From Hyparrhenia diplandra (Eukaryota > Streptophyta > Magnoliopsida > Poales > Poaceae), in assembly GCA_015847255.1 (NCBI GenBank), contig JADLZK010008411.1, positions 1 through 64,000 on the forward strand: DNA of 64,000 nucleotides. Direction: 5' to 3'. A model generated the notes under the pieces. The model was not told where the DNA came from. It was given only the letters and a program-made list of their open reading frames with translations, and made no database searches. How positions within the stretch are numbered: the first letter of the stretch is position 1; each line of letters begins with the position of its first letter. Below are positions 56,973 through 64,000 of the stretch, piece after piece. The translations under genes were made by a program, and so were the position numbers.

Positions 56973-58711
56973 TGAAATCTCATGTTTGGTTTTGGAAATT
57001 GATGACACTCTTGTGGACTAATCCTTGCTCTAAGTGTATGACTTGAGATAGGATTAGAAGGATGACAAGGAGCATGATGATCATGAACATGGACGATGAT
57101 GGTGGACATGATGGATCGTCAAGCTCGGTGATCGGCTTGAGAGGAACCCGGAAGATCAAGGCAAAGGTATCTTGATAGGGTTTTCCTTTTAGTGATCAAG
57201 ACACGATAGAGCGTGTGATCACATTATAGGATAGATAGCCGACTATCAAGAGGGAATGCCGCGACAATCCTTTGGTGAAGTGCTTCTAGGTCCAATTGAC
57301 TTGCATATTGCATTTAGGACATGAGAGCACTAACTTCGATCTTGCCTAACTTATCGACGTGCTAACATTGGTGATAGCGTGATCATCTTGGGCGTGTTGG
57401 CAACCTATGGCAAGAGGCGAAGCAAGGTTGAAGCAAAGGGCGACAACAAGATGAAGAACATCTTTGCAAAGGCCGGCCGGACGCTTAACACGGGGACGCC
57501 GCGAGTGCGGCCGGGCGCGACCGACCGGTGGCTCCGGTCGGTGAGTCCGATCAAAATAACAGAGAGCATGTTTTCGACTTCGACCCGGGAAAGTGACCGG
57601 ACGCATGGACCGGAACCATCAACCGGAAGCACGAAGAGCGTGTCGTGGGGGCGAGGGTGTTGTCTGTCGGCCGGACGCATGAAATGGGAGCGGCCGGACC
57701 CTCGGCCGGACTCACCGGTGAGTCGGTCGATCGCAAGGCCCCGATCGGTATTTGGATGCCCATTTCAAAGCCCAACGGCTCCATTTCGAGAGGAGCTCTA
57801 TATATACTTGGATGGCGGTTCATTGAGTCCTCTCTTGCACATTTGAACACTTTAACTTGCTAGTGAGCTTGTGAGACTCCTCTCCACTCATCTCTCCATC
57901 CATAATTCGTATTCTTGGTGAGATTGAGAGAGATAGAAGTGCATTGCTTGCATCGGTTGCATCTAGAGGCACTTCATCCTTGGAGAAGCCGTGGGATTCT
58001 TGTTTTCTTGGGAATTTGCCCGGTTCCCTAGCGGCTTGGAGCAAGAGGCGGTGTTGAGCTCGATTGGAGCTTATTCGAGGCCACACCGGTGGTGATTGTG
58101 AGGGGTCGTTCCTTACCCCCGGGAGATTCGCGAAAAGGAGCACTAGTGGATTGCTCGTGGCTTGTTTGGCCCCCTCTTGTGATTGGTGTGCTTGAGCTCC
58201 CACCGTGGATTTGGCACCGGCCATTAAGCTTAGCAACCATCAAGTGGGTGTGTCGCCACAACGGGGACTAAGCGTCCGGCGGCAAGCACGTGAACTTCGG
58301 TGAAAAATCATCGTGTCATTGTTCTTGCTCGTTGGAGATTTCTTGTACACGGTGATTGCCCATAACCTCTACTCGACAACGGTGGTATTGTATTCTAGCA
58401 CCTCTTTGCATTACTTAGTAGTTTATCTTGCTAGGGTGCTTAGCTTGTTAGCTTGAGTAGCTAGTTTGTTTAGCTTAGCCTTGTTAGCTCCTAGTGGTAG
58501 AATTAGTTAGCATATCTTGTCCACCTAGGAGTAACCTAGCATCCTAGCTCTTGAGTGTGATTAGAGATCATAGAATTGCTAGGAGGCTTGCATAGCTAGC
58601 TTGAAGCATTTGCTTATTTGCTACGCCATCTTATTTACTAATCTGGGTGCTTAGTGTTGTTGCAAGAATTTTTAATAGGCTATTCACCCCCCTAGCCATT
58701 AGGATCTTTCA
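56973..58711 (+). mobile_element. Solo LTR of the Sirevirus-type Copia element
   Basis: Starts TGAAATCTCATG and ends TAGGATCTTTCA, 1,739 bp, the same LTR as at 6933-8706 but in the opposite orientation. GCGC directly flanks both sides (56969-56972 and 58712-58715), a possible shortened target duplication. No internal domain or polypurine tract is present, so it is a solo LTR formed by LTR-LTR recombination. The ORFs over it are fortuitous. Confidence 0.88.
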
Positions 58712-59686
58712 GCGCCCCATGGCTGCTTTCTGGGAGAGAGAAATGCGTCTAACACATAGGAGGGTCCAACAGTCCCACATGTAAGAGGGTTATTGACAAA
58801 ATATCCAACTAGCTAACACAATACATATTATCATTTTATTAAGCACTAATAGTGACTCTTTATAATTCATAGACTTATGATTCGTGTGATCTAAATCCCC
58901 TTCTTTGTTTATTTCTTGTGTTTTTCCTTTCTTCTATTTCGCCCTTTGCATGATACATCTGTTTTCTTCCTATTCCATCAATTTCTATTCCTGCATTCCA
59001 AAGCAGGACTCTTACTCTAAAACCAAAAGAGCCTCTAGAACATAATGTAAAATAAAACATAATAGCATTTCTTGCATGTAAAATGCCATTATAAAACTAA
59101 AACATTATAAATGACATTATCTTCTAGAGGGAAAATATTAGCAATAGCTCCATCCACCTTAATTACATTGCTTTTTTGTGCAAACTTTAAAATGATGTTA
59201 GAAATGGTTTAGCACACAAGAGGAGCTGAGCATTTGAAACCAAGGACCGAAGATGAGAAGGAATGAATATAAATTAGGAGTATATTCGAGTTTGATCCAT
59301 GTTTTATAGTTTTGAGTACAATTTAGGGATCAATCAATCATTTTACCTTCAAAAACCTGAATGGACCATTAACTCCAGGTTTTGGGTTAATTCCTCTAAC
59401 CTTTTGTTGGATTTCCGTAGGATTTTAGTTGTCAATTCAACCTATTTCCCCAAAGATCGAACATGTACACTAATTAGGAACAAGATTCATGATCATGGCT
59501 AATTATGGCACTCTTAAGATAGAAAAAAAAAAAAACTATCATAAAATAGCCCTGTCTGTTAATAATAGTAGATTTGACAAAGCTGTTTCATAGTACCTCT
59601 GTTCCATATTAGTTTTGATTTGAAGGGACAAAAAAAAAAACTGAAAAATGATACTGATCGGTGGATAATCAGTAAGCGTGGGAGTA
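58712..59686. other. Spacer after the solo LTR
   Basis: AT-rich, no gene or recognised repeat. The NOP14-distal part runs into the USP 3' region. Confidence 0.55.
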
Positions 59687-60943
59687 CTAGGCGAGGAGCC
59701 AGAAGTCCCTATGGTGCTTGCTGGAGACGAGGTAGCCGCCGGAGCTCCTCCGGCGCACGGCCAGCGCCACGCACGGCGCGTTCTCGATGCAGTACTCCAC
59801 CATGCCGCCGCCGGTGGCAGAGGAAGAAGATGAGGGGAGCCCCTGCTGCTGCGCCGGCGCCGCCACAGCGCCTGCAGCCACCTTGCCACCGCGTGCCGCC
59901 GCGGGCGCTGGCCCAGCACGAGCAGCGACGCGCCGTGCCGCCTGGCCGCGTCCACCACCGCCGCCGCGCGCTCCTCCGCCTCCACGGCGCACGTCTCCAC
60001 CTTCACCTGCATTGTGAATTGTGATTGTCGATCTGGTGAGCGTGATTTGCGCGATTCGAGTCTCTTTTGTTTTGTTTTGTTTTTGGCGCCAGCCAGAGCC
60101 AGTGCCCACAAAATCCGGTAAGTGGACATTGCTTTTGGTGGTGGTGGACGGCAAGAAATCATTGCGCATCCCACAAATCATTGGCTGACGACCTTGGTTT
60201 CGAATTTCAAGGAAACAATTTAGCCTCGTTTAATTTGGTAATTGTATATTATAGACAGTGAGAGCACTGATCTGGCAAGCTATATTTAGATTCCATATCC
60301 TATCTTATCTTAGTAAATAATTTACTGGGAGATTAATTAAATTAATTACATTGTTCATCACATAGTAGCATTAGCATTTGCGTGCGTGGGTACCTCTGGC
60401 CTTGTTGATTCACAGACTGTCCTCAAGGCGGCGAGGTGTTGCTGGTTCTTGGTGCCCAGCATCTTCACGCAAGAATCACTAACGGCTGCAAATATTCAGT
60501 GAAATTCAAGTCAGCGTGCAGTGAGGAAAGAAACCAGCAAATTTCTCGTCGACCGATCCACTGACCGTCTCGGGCAACGGGCTTGGCGACGGCGAGGAGG
60601 ACGACGGTGTCGTTGCTCGAACGGCCTGCGACAGCGCCCACTGGAGCGCGCCGGCGGCCTCGGCGCGGCCGTCGGCCAGCACCATGACCCGGCGCCCGCC
60701 GCCGTCCTTGTTGTTCTTGCTGCTGCTGGTGGTCGTCATCCCGGCGCCGGCGGCCCTGCCCACTTCCACCATCAGCTCGCCGTTGCCATTGACGTAGCAC
60801 CCTCCTGCAGCGGCTGCCTTGCCGCCGCTGCTGGTGGGCAGTGCCGCGGGGAGCTTGGAGGACGCCCGCTGCACACGCTTCCTCCTCACACGCGTCGCCG
60901 CACGGCCACCGCACAACGCCGCCGCCGGCAGCCTCCTGCCCAT
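59687..60943 (-). pseudogene. Universal stress protein (USP)-like gene with frameshifts
   Basis: Predicted exons on the minus strand: 60943-60566, 60485-60394, 60006-59687. From the ATG the reading gives a basic, Ala-rich N-terminus, then the start of a USP fold (RRVMVLADGRAEAAGALQWA). At about 60625 the matching continuation (NDTVVLLAVAKPVARD) is in the next frame, as if one base were missing. It then runs through exon 2 and into exon 3 (HGASLLVLGQRPRR). A second shift near 59835 is needed to reach the end (MVEYCIENAPCVALAVRR ... DFWLLA). USP-like proteins bind ATP/AMP and respond to stress. The splice sites are intact. It is either a young pseudogene or a real gene with two sequence errors. 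Confidence 0.7.
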
Positions 60944-61112
60944 TGTTATTGTTGTCCCGCCGGTGCCCAGCAAGGACACGAACTCTAGTTCTTCTTCTTC
61001 TACTACGACAATTGCCAATGCTGCTGCAAATAGGAATGTGGAAAAGATGAGGACCCTACAGCGTACCCTACATATATGTATATATGCAAGTGGAAGGGCA
61101 GTGGTTGTGCTG

Positions 61113-61120
61113 TTTATATA
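61113..61120 (-). promoter_or_regulatory. Putative TATA box of the USP-like gene
   Basis: On the minus strand TATATAAA (palindromic context GTTTATATAAAC) lies 170 bp upstream of the ATG at 60943. Position and sequence fit a TATA box. Confidence 0.45.
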
Positions 61121-62025
61121 AACGAGCTGCTCCAGGAACGTGTATATTTGTACGTACGCACGGCTGGGGTAGTAGTAGTGCGTGGCTACCAGTAGTTGAG
61201 TGGTACCAACGCACTAGTCGTCCATCATATCATCATCAGTAGATAAAAGACGTGCAGGGCATGAAGAAGAACCTATGGAAATTAGGAGTGGTTAGGCAAG
61301 TAGCAATTGTTGCATTGGAAGGGAAATTTGGAGCATATCATTGATCCATTCCTTCTCTGCACACACGCGTCCGTGCACGTAGATACGCCACGCCAATCAT
61401 CAAATCCCAAGTATATATCTCTAGGACTCTATCCCATGCATGATTGACGGGTTCATCGATATGAACCTGCCGTGTCCTGCGCGATTAGCTCTAGTTTTTA
61501 CAAGTCCAAGCTGTATATGCATATAGTATATAGGTACGTACTTTAGATCAATGTTGCACAGTAGTTGCCGGGACAACAGAAGAAGAAGTTATAATACTTA
61601 CATAGTTTGGCGTCAACAGCTGCCAACTACATATACGTACGTACTCAAAGTCCAGTCTATATAATATCGGATAGTACATATATTCTACCACTACACCAGC
61701 TGTACAAAGCGTACGCGTACGATCGATCTAACCATCTACATGATGCTGGTACTGTACTGGTACGTGCACATATATATATAATATATATATAAACATGATG
61801 ACTTGGTGCCCTTCTTGTTAATTTGTTTGTACGATCGTGAATTATGTCAACACAATCGTCGTCCAGTTATTAACTAACGACGGACGTGAAAAATGTCAAC
61901 GTACAGCAACGAAAACTGGCAAGGACACAGGTACATTGTTGCACGGAGACACTGCGTATATAAGGATTCTTTGTGTATATACCACACACACACGCTGGTT
62001 TGGCATTTGATCCAATGTTGATGAT
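61121..62025. other. Spacer upstream of the USP-like gene
   Basis: Contains scattered GTAC/CATG palindromes and TA-rich runs (61769-61790). No gene is supported. Confidence 0.5.
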
Positions 62026-62580
62026 GTTTTATTCACAGTTTAGTTCAATGTTTAATCCGACGGTGATGGGTAATTTGTCACCACCATTTTATTGTTGCAA
62101 CGAGCTAGCAATGAAGATCTTAGTATCAACTGCGGTTCATGGAATTAATTAACCGGCGGTGATAAGTGGCTTGTTGTTTCATCCGACGCTGATGCCAATT
62201 AATTTCATCTCCACCGGTTGTTCGTACGAACTGACGGTGATCAGTTTCTTATAACCACTGGCCCATTATTTTATCCGGTGATGAACCTATTTATTATATC
62301 AATGGTAGTTCAATTCTTTGCTTAAATCGGCGGTGATAAGTTAATGATCACCAACGGTTCATTGCTTCATCCGGTAGTGACCATTTTTATAAACACACTG
62401 GTCGATCCATTGTTTCAATCGATGCTGATGATGGGACAATGATCACCGGCAGTTATTAATCAGGCTTGTATATATCACCGTTGATCTGTTGATCGGACAG
62501 AATTTTGGTCACCAACTAACAGTGCGCGAATAGTAGATCACCATCATTTTCACTGGTTTTTTTTACACTAACGGTGAAGT
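62026..62580. repeat. Degenerate array of GGTGAT / ATCACC motifs
   Basis: Imperfect repeats of a unit of roughly 60 bp containing TTCATTGTTTCATCCG followed by GCGGTGAT and, often, ATCACCACCGG occur through the interval (for example near 62057, 62152, 62189, 62333, 62353, 62440). The motif appears in both orientations. It may be the subterminal repeat region of a CACTA-type transposon or a decayed minisatellite. No clear CACTA end was found. Confidence 0.55.
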
Positions 62581-64000
62581 TTTCAAAACCAGTAAGTTTC
62601 TGAAAAAAAAAGAAAAAATTGCTGCATTCTGCTAGCAATTCAAGTTTCGTGAGTTTGCTCTCAGAAAACCAAAAGATATAAGTATATTGCAGCATGAAGA
62701 AAGATGCTGCTAGCAGTTCAAGCTTTCATCACCCATTCACCCTGTAATCACGGAAGGGACTGGCATGATTTTTGATATCTCCGCGTGCATTCTGGCCTTT
62801 TGTTTTCTGTAGTCTAGTAGTAGTGTCCCTCCCTTTTCTAACTTTTTGTGAGACGTGTACAATTCCTCTATGGTCCCGTACTCCCACATCATGATATATA
62901 TATATATATCCCCAATCATGAAAAGGATATAGATACAGTACAAAAAGGCAAGATCAGATAATAATTTTATCTTCTATAAATAAATAGCATAAATAATAAC
63001 TGAAATTATATAGATTTACCTTGGTTACCTCTCTAATAAGGCCCCTTTGGATCAAAGGATAAACTGATGAATTTTAGAGGATTGAAATCCAATATAAAAC
63101 TTTCCTATGAAAAGAACTTCATAACGATTTCTAAAAATTCTATAAAAATCCTATACGATGGTTTATTCCATAGGAACATTGGAGCAATTATACCAAGAGC
63201 TAGCAGGTTCAATCTCATGTAAAATTTCTTTTATGTCATTCGCTCTCATTGAATTTCTATATTTTTTTTCATGTCCATCCAACAATCGTTTTTGTAGGGT
63301 TTTTTTTTCAACTATTGAGGATAGATCACCTCCTGAACTATAAAACCAGATTTTCTGCCCCTTCAACTCTGTAAAACTGGGCAAATACCCCCCAAGCGGT
63401 TTTGCTACAGTGACAGTTGTTTTGCCTTTTTTATTTTTTTTAGCTGAATTTTTGAAAAATCATAGCAAATCATAAAAAAAATCATAAAATGAAAAATTCA
63501 ACTTTGTTGGACTCCACATGGATAGGTCTGCACATTGAGCATACAATATGGTATGCTTTAGTACAAAACTTTTTATAGCTTTTATATCTATGCTTCTCTA
63601 TAATTAATTGGAATAAACTTTGTATGATGGATCACTAGAGCAAATTGCTTCTTTAAATATGAAAGACTTGGTTCTATTTCTTTAGATATGAGACCATTTC
63701 TTCGAGAGCAGGTGCTCCAACTCACGAGGATGGTAATCTTCTTGAAAAGAAGGAACAAGCTGAAATTTGAAACTTAATTTCTAGGATACTGGCCTTGGCC
63801 ATTCAGGATGAGGGCATGGCTTGGTGCGCTGGCTGGGAACAGACGCCTCAAAGAGTTGCTTGTTTGGGCTAGTTTCTAGGCTGTCGTGTTCTTCTAGTCG
63901 CAAAATTGTAATACAATGTAGAACCTTGTCCGGGATCCGGTAGAAATAGGTCGCACCTTAGTAACCCATGCTTACCGAGGCAAAACTTTGTTTGCACTTT
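62581..64000. other. AT-rich terminal spacer
   Basis: No gene is supported. The segment around 63330-63420 (CTATAAAACCAGATTTTCTG) reads like a dispersed grass repeat, and 63800-63980 may be another repeat cut by the window end. Confidence 0.5.

Noticed and set aside
57379..57863. Several ORFs of 70-155 codons on both strands
   Set aside because: They lie inside a Sirevirus-type LTR and depend on CCGG-rich repeats; none is shared in frame with the other LTR copy.
62545..62620. Possible CACTA terminus (CACTGGTTTTT)
   Set aside because: The repeats lie on the wrong side of it, it is CACTG rather than CACTA, and no partner end or 3-bp duplication was found.
1..64000. CRISPR arrays, operons, tRNA or rRNA genes, or a defence-type gene system
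   Set aside because: No evenly spaced direct repeats, no bacterial gene organisation and no full tRNA or rRNA were seen; the tRNA-like sequences belong to SINEs. The window is a eukaryotic nuclear locus.

Overview
The window reads as nuclear DNA of a grass, most likely a panicoid. The reasons are spliced plant genes with GT-AG introns, Stowaway, Tourist and Ds-like elements typical of grasses, a Sirevirus-type Copia LTR, and AT-rich spacers mixed with GC-rich 5' exons. No bacterial, organellar or CRISPR features were seen. Species assignment is inference.

Region 1 (about 1-37,900, + strand) is a tandem array of five GRAS transcription factor units of the LISCL type (SCL9/14/33-like). Each unit has a promoter, a small 5' exon, an intron, one large coding exon and a shared 3' flank. 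Units 1 (CDS 1902-4088) and 2 (10590-13418) are nearly identical and intact. Units 3, 4 and 5 are each broken differently: an 11-bp net deletion, a 1-bp deletion, and an 843-bp TIR-element insertion that replaces about 340 bp of gene. At 37,586-37,900 a copy of the unit 5 upstream region has no gene behind it and may be the remnant of a sixth unit. In units 1-3 the last three bases of the 5' exon are an ATG abutting the splice donor. It is in frame with the GRAS protein in units 2 and 3 but ends in an 11-codon uORF in unit 1.

The spacers between units hold transposons: a Tourist MITE, a Copia-like solo LTR, a Sirevirus-type LTR with multiplied polypurine tracts, a Ds-like hAT with an 8-bp target duplication, a tRNA-derived SINE with a 15-bp target duplication, a truncated LINE and captured gene fragments.

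Region 2 (about 38,000-46,000) has a long repeat-containing spacer and then an intact eight-exon ACT-domain-repeat gene (ACR type, 456 aa, four ACT domains) at 42,741-45,386. Region 3 (46,000-55,500) has a second Ds-like hAT and the minus-strand NOP14 ribosome-biogenesis gene (14 exons, 48,134-55,344, about 925 aa). A degenerate Copia fragment lies antisense in one NOP14 intron, and a telo-box with site II motifs lies at its 5' end. Region 4 (55,500-64,000) has a TIR element with GC-rich cargo, a Sirevirus-type solo LTR, a minus-strand universal-stress-protein-like gene broken by frameshifts (59,687-60,943), and a degenerate repeat array near 62.0-62.6 kb.

The genes do not form one pathway. 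The coherent story is the birth and decay of a GRAS tandem array. I found no convincing new biological system. Several short indels in otherwise conserved coding exons raise the question of assembly error, so pseudogene calls resting on single indels are provisional.
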